Notes under the pieces: generated by a model
Databases searched by the model: none
Seen by the model: the letters and a program-made list of their open reading frames with translations, nothing else
Told to the model about the DNA's origin: nothing
Shown here: positions 1 to 6,698 of the stretch, in pieces
How positions within the stretch are numbered: the first letter of the stretch is position 1
Layout of the letters: each line of letters opens with the position of its first letter
Assembly: GCA_036847245.1 (NCBI GenBank)
Contig: DAIUAL010000158.1
Location: 1 to 7,702 of the forward strand
Length of the DNA: 7,702 nucleotides
Direction of reading: 5' to 3'
DNA from: UBA4661 sp002405405
GTDB taxonomy: Bacteria; Bacteroidota; Ignavibacteria; Kapaibacteriales; UBA4661
Translations under genes and position numbers: made by a program

Positions 1-420
1 TTGCTGTATCGTTTTGCTGAGCGCGGTGAGCCAAATGGCAGTGCTGGCAAGCCGATGCTTTTTGTCCTTCAAAAATTTGAAATGAGCGATTTAATTGTCG
101 TGGTTACTCGATATTTTGGCGGTACTCGGCTTGGCATCGGTGGTCTGGCACGGGCTTATAGCGAAGCAACTGAGCAAGTATTGCAGCTCTGTAAAAAGAC
201 AGAAGTGTGGCAAACACAAACATTGCGTATCATGTGTACATATCAAGATGTTGATATGGTCAAGCGTATTATCCAAAGCATTGCTATCAATGTAACAGAG
301 CAATTTCACGATGCAGTTGAATTTGTAGCGCGAGTACCGATTGATCGTGTGCAAGATTGTATAGACTTAATTGCTCAGCAAACAAATTCACGTGCAGGGG
401 TTCTGATTGTCAATGAATAA
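1..420 (+). CDS. YigZ/IMPACT family protein (UPF0029), 5' end missing
   Basis: This is the C-terminal part, about 139 residues, of a YigZ/IMPACT-family protein; the frame is already open at base 1. Full members have about 200 residues, so roughly 60 are missing upstream, and the TTG at base 1 is most likely an internal Leu codon. The family core is plain: ERGEPNGSAGKPML at residues 7-20 matches the family's DDGEPSGTAGKP-type motif, and RYFGGTRLGIGGLARAY at 37-53 matches its RYFGG..LG.GGL..AY motif. Residues from about 75 onward fit the ferredoxin-like C-terminal domain (DUF1949 type). The eukaryotic relative IMPACT regulates the kinase GCN2. The role of the bacterial proteins is poorly defined, with translation or nucleic-acid binding suggested. 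The gene ends in TAA, 62 bases before the next gene. Family assignment is secure and function is not. Confidence 0.9.
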   Translation: MLYRFAERGEPNGSAGKPMLFVLQKFEMSDLIVVVTRYFGGTRLGIGGLARAYSEATEQVLQLCKKTEVWQTQTLRIMCTYQDVDMVKRIIQSIAINVTEQFHDAVEFVARVPIDRVQDCIDLIAQQTNSRAGVLIVNE

Positions 421-482
421 GGAAGTAGCCCTTGCTTGTTGTGCGAAAGAGCTCATTTTTTTTATTTCTTTTATGATTTTTT

Positions 483-698
483 ATGGCTCAACCTCAAAGT
501 ATCGATCCGCAAGATTATGATGTTCTTATTCGGCGTCGTGGCGAAACGGTGTATGCATCGTATTGCCCACAGTTGGAACATATTATCAAGGGCACTGCTC
601 ACGTAGAAGTAGAAGATGCAATGAAAGCGTATATCCTTGAATATATCGAGCGATTAAAGGCAGAAAGACAGGCTAGTGGAGCATCTACACAAGCCTGA
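483..698 (+). CDS. Small HicB-like protein, no toxin partner
   Basis: A 71-residue acidic/basic protein of unknown function. Residues 12-60 run YDVLIRRRGETVYASYCPQL, then a Gly-Thr turn, then an Ala-rich amphipathic helix ending in EYIERLKAE. This beta-beta-beta-alpha pattern, with 'Y.V.I....E..Y.A.CPQL...I..G.....VEDAM.A....I', resembles the partly degraded RNase H-like fold of HicB antitoxins and their orphan relatives. No HicA toxin (a small dsRBD-like protein) and no DNA-binding domain lie beside it, so a toxin-antitoxin role is not supported. The start has no clear Shine-Dalgarno; the upstream bases are T-rich (461-482), as is common in Bacteroidota-type genes. It ends in TGA, 29 bases before the TPR gene, and could share a transcript with it. 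The ORF is probably real; the family link is inferred from pattern only. Confidence 0.65.
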   Translation: MAQPQSIDPQDYDVLIRRRGETVYASYCPQLEHIIKGTAHVEVEDAMKAYILEYIERLKAERQASGASTQA

Positions 699-727
699 TA
701 TGCTCCATTTTAGGATGTGAACATCAT

Positions 728-1942
728 ATGTTAATGCTGATATCTCATATCAAGCAAGCGATACGCACCACTTTACAGCAGGGTAAGGTGAGGCGCTTTG
801 CTGTTTTGTTGTGGTGCACTCTTCTGCTGTATGAACGACCCTTATCAGCTCAGTGGGCACTCATGCGCAATGATGCTGACTCCGCGGTTCGGAAAGGAAT
901 TCATTACATCTATAACTTGCAGTTTGATAGTGCTGAAGTTGAGTTTCGTACTGTGCAGTCGCTGTATCCAAGTCATCCCGTTGGGTATTTTCTAGATGCG
1001 ATGGTGGATTGGTGGCGTATTGCTACCAATTTGCGAGATAAGCGTACTGACGAAATGTTTTTGGCAAAAACAGATCGTGTTATTCGTCTGTGTGATTCCT
1101 TGCTTGCAATAAACGAAAATGATATTGTTGGATTATTCTTCAAAGGCGGAATCATCGGCTATCGTGGCAGATATTACTTCACGCGAAAAGAATGGATTCG
1201 TGCCGTCAGCGATGGTAAGCAGGGCTTGGATATTGTGTTAAAGTGTTGGGAACAAGCACCGGGCAACAAAGATGTTCTCCTTGGTATAGGATTGTACCAT
1301 TACTTTGCTGCTGTTATTCCTGAGCAGTATCCGGTGGTTAAAGCATTACTTTTTACATTACCTCAGGGCGATAAAGAAGCCGGATTGAGCGAGTTAAAAC
1401 TTGCTGCACAACAGGCGCGCTATGCGGCAGTCGAAGCAAAAGTTGGCTTGCTTGAAATCTATTATGGTATAGAGCGTAATTACGCAGAAGCATTCAATAT
1501 CGCTGTTGACCTATTTTCTCGCTATCCGCAGAATGCATGGATTCATGCGTATATGGCGCGGTGCTGTGTACAACTTGGCAATAGTATAAAAGCAGAAGAT
1601 GAATGGCGAACTATTTTGGCTCGATGTATTGAGAAGCAAACGGGATATGATAATCTTAAAGCGCGTGAAGCTATGTTTTATATCGGTGTATATGCTATGA
1701 ATCGTCGCGATTATGAAACAGCACTCAAGTATTTTTATAAATGTGATGAGTTTTGTCGAATGATGGATGAAACGCCATCCGGTTGGATGATTATGTTGAA
1801 TCTCCGCATTGGCAATATTTATGATGCTCAGAATAAACGTGATGATGCTATCAAGCAATACAACAAAGTATTGGCATGGGATGATTACTTCAATTCCCAC
1901 AAATATGCCAAACAGTTCAAAGAGCGTCCTTTCGGGAAGTAG
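728..1942 (+). CDS. Exported tetratricopeptide-repeat protein
   Basis: A 404-residue protein with an N-terminal signal peptide: basic residues KVRR at 20-23, a hydrophobic stretch at 24-34, and a likely cleavage after LSA (residue 41, before QW). Helical repeats follow. TPR-like units are visible at about 53-86 (ending LYPSHPVGYF), 235-275 (ending RYPQNAWIHAYMA), 312-345 (AMFYIGVYAMNRRDYETALKYF) and 353-386 (NIYDAQNKRDDAIKQYNKVL). The central GIGLYHYFAA at 187-195 recalls secreted TPR proteins and the TPR39/Iml2 group. It probably acts in the periplasm or at the outer membrane as a protein-binding scaffold; no catalytic motif is seen. Start: ATG 728 has AGGA at 712-715, 12 bases upstream. A GTG at 788 (Val21, after AGGG) would give a more usual signal-peptide length and is a fair alternative. 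The gene ends in TAG. Confidence 0.85.
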   Translation: MLMLISHIKQAIRTTLQQGKVRRFAVLLWCTLLLYERPLSAQWALMRNDADSAVRKGIHYIYNLQFDSAEVEFRTVQSLYPSHPVGYFLDAMVDWWRIATNLRDKRTDEMFLAKTDRVIRLCDSLLAINENDIVGLFFKGGIIGYRGRYYFTRKEWIRAVSDGKQGLDIVLKCWEQAPGNKDVLLGIGLYHYFAAVIPEQYPVVKALLFTLPQGDKEAGLSELKLAAQQARYAAVEAKVGLLEIYYGIERNYAEAFNIAVDLFSRYPQNAWIHAYMARCCVQLGNSIKAEDEWRTILARCIEKQTGYDNLKAREAMFYIGVYAMNRRDYETALKYFYKCDEFCRMMDETPSGWMIMLNLRIGNIYDAQNKRDDAIKQYNKVLAWDDYFNSHKYAKQFKERPFGK

Positions 1943-1993
1943 TGCATAAATGAAATAAAAAAATTATGTTCACAGCTTGTGTCACGGTAAAGC

Positions 1994-1999
1994 GAGGAG
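1994..1999 (+). promoter_or_regulatory. Ribosome binding site of dtd (GAGGAG)
   Basis: GAGGAG lies six bases before the ATG at 2006. It is one of only two strong Shine-Dalgarno sites in the window, and it fixes the dtd start, which also matches the conserved family N-terminus MR.VVQRV. Confidence 0.75.
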
Positions 2000-2005
2000 T
2001 TTGGT

Positions 2006-2476
2006 ATGCGAGTTGTCGTGCAGCGTGTGTCGTCGGCATCAGTAACAGTTGAAGGTAACATTATTGGTTCTATTAGTCAGGGATTACTTGTACTGATAGG
2101 TATCACTCATACTGATACAATGCGAGAAATCGAGTGGATTGCACACAAGCTCCTGAATTTGCGCATTTTTGATGATGACAGTGGTAAAATGAATCGTTCG
2201 GTAACAGATATACAAGGCGAAATTTTGATTGTGTCACAGTTCACACTGTATGCTTCTGCTCAAAAAGGATTTCGACCTAGCTATACTGCTTCTGCACCAC
2301 CGGAATTTGCTGAGCAATTGTATAACCAATTTGTTGCACATTTGCGTCGTATTACCTCGCTTACAATTGCCACAGGGCGTTTTCGTGCCATGATGTCAGT
2401 TGCTCTTGTCAACGACGGACCTGTTACGATTACCATAGAAAAAGAGGCAGATACTCACTCATCAATTTCAGCATGA
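2006..2476 (+). CDS. dtd: D-aminoacyl-tRNA deacylase (DTD)
   Basis: DTD hydrolyses D-amino acids (and Gly mischarged on tRNA-Ala) from tRNA in the cytosol, keeping them out of translation. The 156 residues match the family along their length: MRVVVQRVSSASVTVEG at the N-terminus, LRIFDDDSGKMN in the middle, the SQFTL active-site motif at residues 77-81, KGFRPSY shortly after, and the Gly-cisPro motif NDGPVT at 136-141, which enforces chiral selection. The usual length is 145-150; the extra residues form a short Ser-rich tail. One oddity is Arg127 in GRFRAMM (124-130), where the family normally has a small Gly or Ala; the catalytic motifs are intact. The stop overlaps the start of the ABC exporter gene by four bases (ATGA), which implies translational coupling. 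Confidence 0.96.
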   Translation: MRVVVQRVSSASVTVEGNIIGSISQGLLVLIGITHTDTMREIEWIAHKLLNLRIFDDDSGKMNRSVTDIQGEILIVSQFTLYASAQKGFRPSYTASAPPEFAEQLYNQFVAHLRRITSLTIATGRFRAMMSVALVNDGPVTITIEKEADTHSSISA

Positions 2477-4323
2477 AAACATACCTTCGGATTATTTCTT
2501 TTGTACGCCCATTTGCCGGGCTCTTTGTGCTGTGTATTGTTCTCAACATGGTATTTGCATTGCTGAGTGCGATTTCTATTGCTATTGTACAACCAATTTT
2601 CTCCTCTCTTTTTCAGTCTGCACCTACTGCGGTACTCAGCGTTCCTACGCACGACACACTTACAAAACTAAAAGATGCCTTTTATGGTGCTTTAAATTCT
2701 GTTATTCAGGGAGCTACGCCACTACAAACACTTGTAAATATCAGCATTATCATTCCAATAGTTTTTTTGTTGAAAAATCTTGTCAAGTATTACAGTAATA
2801 TCTTGAACACGATGTTGTCAGAAAAGATAACGCTATCAATTCGCAATCAACTTTTTGAAAAAATTACCTCATTATCGATTGCATTCTTCCATCAGCGAAA
2901 AGCGGGAAATCTGATGTCATTAGTAACAAATGATGTCAGTACGATGAATGCTGCACTGACGCCCTCGTTGAATACATTGGTTCGCCAGCCGCTTGAAATC
3001 ATTGCATACATCATCTTGCTTATTTCACTGTCTCCTCGTTTGACATTTATTGCTTTTAGTACAAGTATCGTGAGCTTGGTACTAATCCAAGTAGCACAGA
3101 AATTTCTCCGGCGGTATGCTTCGAGGATCCAGTCTGCGATGGCAGATTACACAGCGGTATTGCAAGAAGCAATTACCGGTATTCGTATCGTTAAAGCGTT
3201 CACAGCAGAACACACAATGAATGCTCGTTTTGCACAAGAAGTAAGGCGCTATGCTCATTCAGTAATACAATTTGAGCGTATCACGGGATTGATTCCCGCC
3301 TTCAGCGAGATGTTTGCAATAGTCGCTTTGTCGGTTGTATTGTATGTGGGGGGAAGCGAAGTGTTTGCCGGAACAATGTCTGCATCGGAATTGATGACAT
3401 TTCTTTTCTCACTTTTTGCTGTAATGGCACCAATTGCCAATGTTGCAGGAGTGCCGGCACAGATCCAGCGGGGAATCGTTGCAGCCGATAATATTTTTGA
3501 GGTTATCGATACCCCGCAAAGTGTTGTTGACGGTCGTCGAACAGATGCTCATTTTTCGGAGAATATCTCGATTCGTCATCTCACATTTGGATATCAGGAA
3601 AAGCCAGTATTGGAGGATGTTTCATTTGATATCCCTAAAGGGAAAACCATTGCATTTGTTGGGGCAAGTGGTAGTGGTAAATCAACGATGGCAGATTTGC
3701 TTATACGGTTTTACGACCCGCAGTCGGGATCTATCGAATTAGATGGAGTGAATATCAGAGAATTTCAACTTCACGCATATCGTTCCCTTTTTGGCGTTGT
3801 GTCGCAAGAAGCTATGCTGTTTCATGATTCTATCAAAAATAATATCCGCTTTGGTACAGAAAATATTGCAGAAGATGAGATCATTCAATCTGCTCGTACG
3901 GCAAACGCCGATATATTTATTCGTCAGTTACCTCACGGATATGATACGTACATTGGCGATCGCGGTGTCTTACTTTCCGGTGGACAACGTCAGCGTGTAT
4001 CAATTGCACGCGCACTAGCGGGAAGACCATCAATTCTTGTCTTCGATGAAGCAACGTCTGCTCTTGATGCAGAATCCGAGCGCATTGTACAAGAAGCTAT
4101 TGATCAATTACTTTCGCCTAATTCTACAAGTCATGACAAGGCAGAGCGCACAACGGCAATTATTATTGCGCATCGACTTTCGACTGTCATGAATGCTGAT
4201 GAAATTATCGTATTTGATGCAGGGCGTATTGTAGAGCGTGGAACACATTCTACGTTGCTTGCTCTAAATGGTGTGTACAAAAGGCTGGTTGAATTGCAGT
4301 TTACACAACCTGCAACAGTATAG
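2473..4323 (+). CDS. MsbA-like ABC exporter, fused membrane and ATPase domains
   Basis: A 616-residue half-transporter that should work as a homodimer in the inner membrane. Residues 1-330 form an exporter-type membrane domain with six hydrophobic segments at about 15-43, 83-104, 165-185, 188-208, 272-295 and 303-325. The ATPase domain is complete: A-loop Tyr374, Walker A GASGSGKST at 397-405, Q-loop Gln445, signature LSGGQ at 501-505, Walker B ILVFDE with catalytic Glu526, D-loop SALD at 529-532 and switch His567. Order and length match the MsbA/lipid A exporter group, so lipid A-core or another lipid flipped to the periplasmic leaflet is the likely substrate. Related multidrug exporters share this layout and cannot be excluded. 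The start overlaps the dtd stop, with no separate ribosome site needed. The gene ends in TAG. Confidence 0.93.
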   Translation: MKTYLRIISFVRPFAGLFVLCIVLNMVFALLSAISIAIVQPIFSSLFQSAPTAVLSVPTHDTLTKLKDAFYGALNSVIQGATPLQTLVNISIIIPIVFLLKNLVKYYSNILNTMLSEKITLSIRNQLFEKITSLSIAFFHQRKAGNLMSLVTNDVSTMNAALTPSLNTLVRQPLEIIAYIILLISLSPRLTFIAFSTSIVSLVLIQVAQKFLRRYASRIQSAMADYTAVLQEAITGIRIVKAFTAEHTMNARFAQEVRRYAHSVIQFERITGLIPAFSEMFAIVALSVVLYVGGSEVFAGTMSASELMTFLFSLFAVMAPIANVAGVPAQIQRGIVAADNIFEVIDTPQSVVDGRRTDAHFSENISIRHLTFGYQEKPVLEDVSFDIPKGKTIAFVGASGSGKSTMADLLIRFYDPQSGSIELDGVNIREFQLHAYRSLFGVVSQEAMLFHDSIKNNIRFGTENIAEDEIIQSARTANADIFIRQLPHGYDTYIGDRGVLLSGGQRQRVSIARALAGRPSILVFDEATSALDAESERIVQEAIDQLLSPNSTSHDKAERTTAIIIAHRLSTVMNADEIIVFDAGRIVERGTHSTLLALNGVYKRLVELQFTQPATV

Positions 4324-4409
4324 TTGTTTCACAGTATTAGGAGACAAAGGCTGAACAAACCAGAAGAAAAGATTGCATCAATAGGGGGCTGAACATTAAC
4401 TTTGTGATC

Positions 4410-4440
4410 TTTGTGTGTGCCAATGCTAGTGGTAACTTGA
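4410..4440 (+). promoter_or_regulatory. Possible Bacteroidota-type promoter for hc1-mnmG
   Basis: TTTG at 4410-4413 is followed after 19 bases by TAACTTGA at 4433-4440, a partial match to the TTTG / TAnnTTTG pattern of Bacteroidota promoters. The spacing is right, but the second element deviates at two positions. Transcription would begin near 4447, ahead of the small ORF and hc1. It is suggested by pattern only. Confidence 0.25.
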
Positions 4441-4477
4441 AATAGTGTAGACAGTACATGATTGCTGGAGTCGAAGA

Positions 4478-4567
4478 ATGGCAACAAATACTGCAAATAA
4501 TGAAGCACAGAACATTTCCGTAGTTATTGCAGAGGTACTCATTTCACATTTATTTATTTCACTTTAA
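4478..4567 (+). CDS. Possible 29-residue leader peptide
   Basis: ATG 4478 opens a 29-codon frame ending in TAA at 4565-4567, 14 bases before the hc1 start codon. GGAG at 4467-4470 lies seven bases upstream, a better ribosome site than most genes here have. The peptide begins MATNTANNEAQNISVVIAEV and ends in a hydrophobic stretch rich in Leu, Ile and Phe. It matches no family I recognise. It could be a translated leader that couples to hc1, a remnant of a larger gene, or chance. Confidence 0.3.
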   Translation: MATNTANNEAQNISVVIAEVLISHLFISL

Positions 4568-4569
4568 TA

Positions 4570-4575
4570 GAGGAG
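4570..4575 (+). promoter_or_regulatory. Ribosome binding site of hc1 (GAGGAG)
   Basis: GAGGAG stands six bases before ATG 4582 but only three before the in-frame GTG at 4579. It therefore selects ATG 4582 as the hc1 start. Confidence 0.75.
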
Positions 4576-4581
4576 TTCGTG

Positions 4582-4773
4582 ATGAATCGTCATCAAGAAT
4601 TGTTGGATCTAGTTGAATCGTTTCGTGTCGATTTCGAAAAATTTTACAGCAAAGGCAATAAAACAGCGGGTATTCGTGTTCGTAAGCACATGCAAGAGCT
4701 GAAAAAAATGGCTCAAGTTGTTCGTGATGAAGTACAAAATGTAAAAGAAAAAGAAGAATCAACAACTGCATAA
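4582..4773 (+). CDS. Histone H1-like nucleoid protein, Hc1 family
   Basis: A 63-residue lysine-rich protein of the Hc1 type, small DNA-associated proteins found in Chlamydiae and widely in the Bacteroidota/Chlorobi group. Visible hallmarks are an N-terminal amphipathic helix (HQELLDLVESFRVDFEKFY), the turn SKGNKTAGIRVRKHMQELKK that is the most conserved part of the family, and a charged tail KEKEESTTA. The bacterial short forms match only the N-terminal part of chlamydial Hc1, which condenses DNA, and lack its long Lys/Ala repeat tail. The protein probably binds or organises the chromosome; direct DNA binding by these short forms is inferred. mnmG begins one base after its stop, so the two are probably translated together. 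A SET-domain gene about 2 kb downstream is a possible modifier. Confidence 0.85.
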   Translation: MNRHQELLDLVESFRVDFEKFYSKGNKTAGIRVRKHMQELKKMAQVVRDEVQNVKEKEESTTA

Positions 4774-4774
4774 A

Positions 4775-6457
4775 ATGGTACAACTCTTTGACATTATCGT
4801 TATTGGCGGAGGACATGCTGGTATTGAAGCTGCCTCAGCAGCCGCACAAATGGGATGCACGGTTGCTCTTGTTTCAATGGACTCACGAGCTATTGGTCGA
4901 TTGTCGTGTAATCCTGCCATAGGTGGCTCTGCCAAAGGACATTTAGTGAAAGAGTTGGATGCATTGGGTGGTGTTATGGGGATTATTGCCGATAAGAGCG
5001 GTTTGCAGTTTAAAATGCTAAACCGCTCCAAAGGTCCTGCGATGTGGTCGCCTCGCTCGCAAAATGATAAAGACACGTATCCGCAATACGCCCAAGAGTT
5101 GCTCAGCACAATACATAATCTTACCATCATTGCAGGTACTGTTACCGAAGTTTTGGTGGAGCGTGGTGCCGTTCGTGGTGTAAAACTTAGTTCGCAGGAA
5201 GAAATAACTTGCTCTGCTATCGTCTTATGTGGTGGAACATTCCTGAATGGTGTCATGTACACTGGCGAAACATGTACAGCCGGGGGGCGTGTGGGTGAGC
5301 GAAGTGCAGAGAAAATTTCTGACTTGCTTGCGGCAATGGGATTAGAGAAGGGACGACTCAAGACGGGAACACCTCCACGTATTCATAAAGACTCGATTGA
5401 TTATTCCAAAACAGAGCCAAATCTGGGTGATGAATTCCCCCAGCCTTTTTCGCATCGTACAGAACGTGTAGAAAATAAAATTATATGTCGTAGTACCTAC
5501 ACGAGTACGGCCACACATGAAATTCTACGTGAAGGATTTGACCGCTCCCCGATGTTTACAGGACGCATTCAGGGAAGTGGTCCTCGCTATTGCCCTTCTA
5601 TTGAGGATAAGATTGATCGTTTCGCTGATCGCGATGCCCATCACATCGTTTTGGAACCTGAAGGTTTGCAGACTGATACAATCTATGTTAATGGATTCTC
5701 AACGAGTTTACCGCAGGATATTCAAGAACGAGCATTGCGTACAATACCGGGACTTGAGAATATGCAATTGCTTCGTGCAGGTTATGCTGTAGAATATGAT
5801 TTTTTCTTTCCGTATCAATTACGATTTACCTTAGAAACAAAAGCAGTAAAAGGGTTGTTTTTTGCTGGACAAATCAATGGAACATCCGGCTATGAAGAAG
5901 CTGCTACGCAAGGATTTATTGCTGGCACCAACGCTGCTTTGAAAGTTCTTGCAGAGTCTAAAAAAGGGGAAAGATTGCTTGCACGGTTAGGTTCTGAATC
6001 TTTGGTCTTGAAACGTTCGGAAGCTTATATCGGCGTGTTAATTGATGATTTGGTGAATAAGAGTACTGAAGAACCTTATCGAATATTTACATCAGCTGCG
6101 GAGTATCGTTTGTTGCTGCGTCAGGACAATGCATCGATGCGGTTGATGGACTATGGCTATAAATTAGGTTTAATCGGTACTAAGGAATACGATACCATGT
6201 GCGAACGGCGTGCATTGATTGATACTATGGTACGTGAAGCGGCAGTAACTCGCTTGAAACCTGATGCAGTAAACCCTTATCTCTTGCAAATTGGTGAGGC
6301 GCCGCTGACAGAGGTTGCTACAGTTGAAAAATTAGCACAACGACCGGCTGTTGCACTACAAAAGCTGTTGGCATTGCAAGATGTAGGGGTAGAAGAACGC
6401 AGCAGACGTGAAGCAGTGGTTGAACAAGCAGAAATTGAACTGAAGTATAGCGGATAA
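4775..6457 (+). CDS. mnmG: tRNA uridine-34 modification enzyme MnmG, N-terminal 560 residues, cut by in-frame TAA
   Basis: MnmG (GidA) is the FAD-dependent partner of MnmE; together they install the cmnm5 group on wobble uridine 34 of several tRNAs in the cytosol. Visible features are the FAD-binding GGGHAGIEAA at residues 11-20, family signature SCNPAIGGSAKGHLVKELD at 44-62 with conserved Cys45, GTPPRIHKDSIDYS, GPRYCPSIEDK with the second conserved Cys273, and NGTSGYEEAA at 368-377. The frame stops at TAA 6455-6457 after EIELKYSG, where relatives read on with YI.RQ. The usual length is about 620-630, so some 70 C-terminal residues are cut off; these form the helical domain needed for MnmE and tRNA contact. 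They continue in the same frame (next entry). The start has no Shine-Dalgarno and probably relies on coupling to hc1, one base upstream. Confidence 0.93.
   Translation: MVQLFDIIVIGGGHAGIEAASAAAQMGCTVALVSMDSRAIGRLSCNPAIGGSAKGHLVKELDALGGVMGIIADKSGLQFKMLNRSKGPAMWSPRSQNDKDTYPQYAQELLSTIHNLTIIAGTVTEVLVERGAVRGVKLSSQEEITCSAIVLCGGTFLNGVMYTGETCTAGGRVGERSAEKISDLLAAMGLEKGRLKTGTPPRIHKDSIDYSKTEPNLGDEFPQPFSHRTERVENKIICRSTYTSTATHEILREGFDRSPMFTGRIQGSGPRYCPSIEDKIDRFADRDAHHIVLEPEGLQTDTIYVNGFSTSLPQDIQERALRTIPGLENMQLLRAGYAVEYDFFFPYQLRFTLETKAVKGLFFAGQINGTSGYEEAATQGFIAGTNAALKVLAESKKGERLLARLGSESLVLKRSEAYIGVLIDDLVNKSTEEPYRIFTSAAEYRLLLRQDNASMRLMDYGYKLGLIGTKEYDTMCERRALIDTMVREAAVTRLKPDAVNPYLLQIGEAPLTEVATVEKLAQRPAVALQKLLALQDVGVEERSRREAVVEQAEIELKYSG
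6455..6457 (+). other. mnmG: In-frame TAA replacing a conserved Tyr codon in mnmG
   Basis: The codons run TAT AGC GGA TAA ATT ATG CGT CAA. The family reads Y-x-G-Y-I-x-R-Q here (E. coli YEGYIARQ), so TAA occupies the second Tyr and differs from TAT or TAC by one base. There is no frameshift. An ATG two codons later could allow reinitiation. Confidence 0.9.
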
Positions 6458-6460
6458 ATT

Positions 6461-6667
6461 ATGCGTCAACGGAAAGAGATTGAAACTTTTCAGGCTAATG
6501 ATGCTATTATGATACCGGAAACTTTAGACTATCAAACGATACAGTCTTTATCGACGGAAGCACGCTTAAAATTGTCGAAAATTCGTCCTGCATCATTGGG
6601 GCAGGCATCTCGTATTGCAGGGGTTTCAGCTTCGGATATTTCGGTTCTAACGCTGTATTTGCGATAA
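6461..6667 (+). CDS. mnmG: MnmG C-terminal domain, in frame after the internal stop
   Basis: These 68 codons encode the missing end of MnmG. IPETLDYQTIQSLSTEARLKL and RPASLGQASRIAGVSASDIS match the conserved C-terminal helical region (E. coli LPATLDYRQVSGLSNE and [20 protein letters not shown]). The piece ends in tandem stops, TAA TAA at 6665-6670, so this is the ancestral end of the gene. Read through the upstream TAA, the whole product would be 630 residues, close to the E. coli length of 629. As a separate protein it would start at ATG 6461, three bases after the stop; GGA just before the TAA gives only a weak ribosome site, so termination-reinitiation is the likeliest way to make it. Conservation beyond the stop suggests that the break is recent, bypassed or a sequence error. 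Confidence 0.88.
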   Translation: MRQRKEIETFQANDAIMIPETLDYQTIQSLSTEARLKLSKIRPASLGQASRIAGVSASDISVLTLYLR

Positions 6668-6674
6668 TAAGGTA

Positions 6675-6698
6675 AATGATATTTATGTTCCTATCATT
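6675..6698. terminator. Possible weak bidirectional terminator
   Basis: AATGATA (6675-6681) and TATCATT (6692-6698) form a perfect seven-base stem with a ten-base loop between the convergent mnmG and SET genes, overlapping the SET stop codon. The stem is AT-rich and no long T-run follows on either side, so it would be weak. The position is right for shared termination. Confidence 0.3.

Larger units (their letters stand above)
4324..4577 (+). other. Leader region upstream of hc1
   Basis: This gap of about 255 bases separates the exporter gene from hc1. No convincing terminator is seen after the exporter; the best inverted repeat there has only a four-base stem. The stretch holds a possible Bacteroidota-type promoter (4410-4440), a 29-codon ORF with its own ribosome site (4478-4567) and the hc1 ribosome site. 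It probably acts as the promoter and leader region of the hc1-mnmG transcript. Confidence 0.45.

Noticed and set aside
1..420. Complete YigZ-family gene starting with TTG at base 1
   Set aside because: The conserved ERGEP-type motif begins at residue 7, whereas family members have about 60 residues before it, so the gene is cut by the window edge.
1511..1900. 129-codon open frame on the minus strand
   Set aside because: It lies inside the TPR gene and has no ribosome site or family likeness; it is a shadow of the repeat protein.
4311..4324. Terminator after the ABC exporter
   Set aside because: The best inverted repeat (CAAC...GTTG) has a four-base stem and is followed by only three Ts.
4349..4395. 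Direct repeat GGCTGAACA, twice, 38 bases apart
   Set aside because: Only nine bases and two copies, with no flanking symmetry; expected by chance.
4759..5361. 200-codon open frame on the minus strand
   Set aside because: It is antisense to mnmG, whose plus-strand protein is strongly conserved here. The product is rich in Ser/Pro with no recognisable domain, typical of an antisense shadow.
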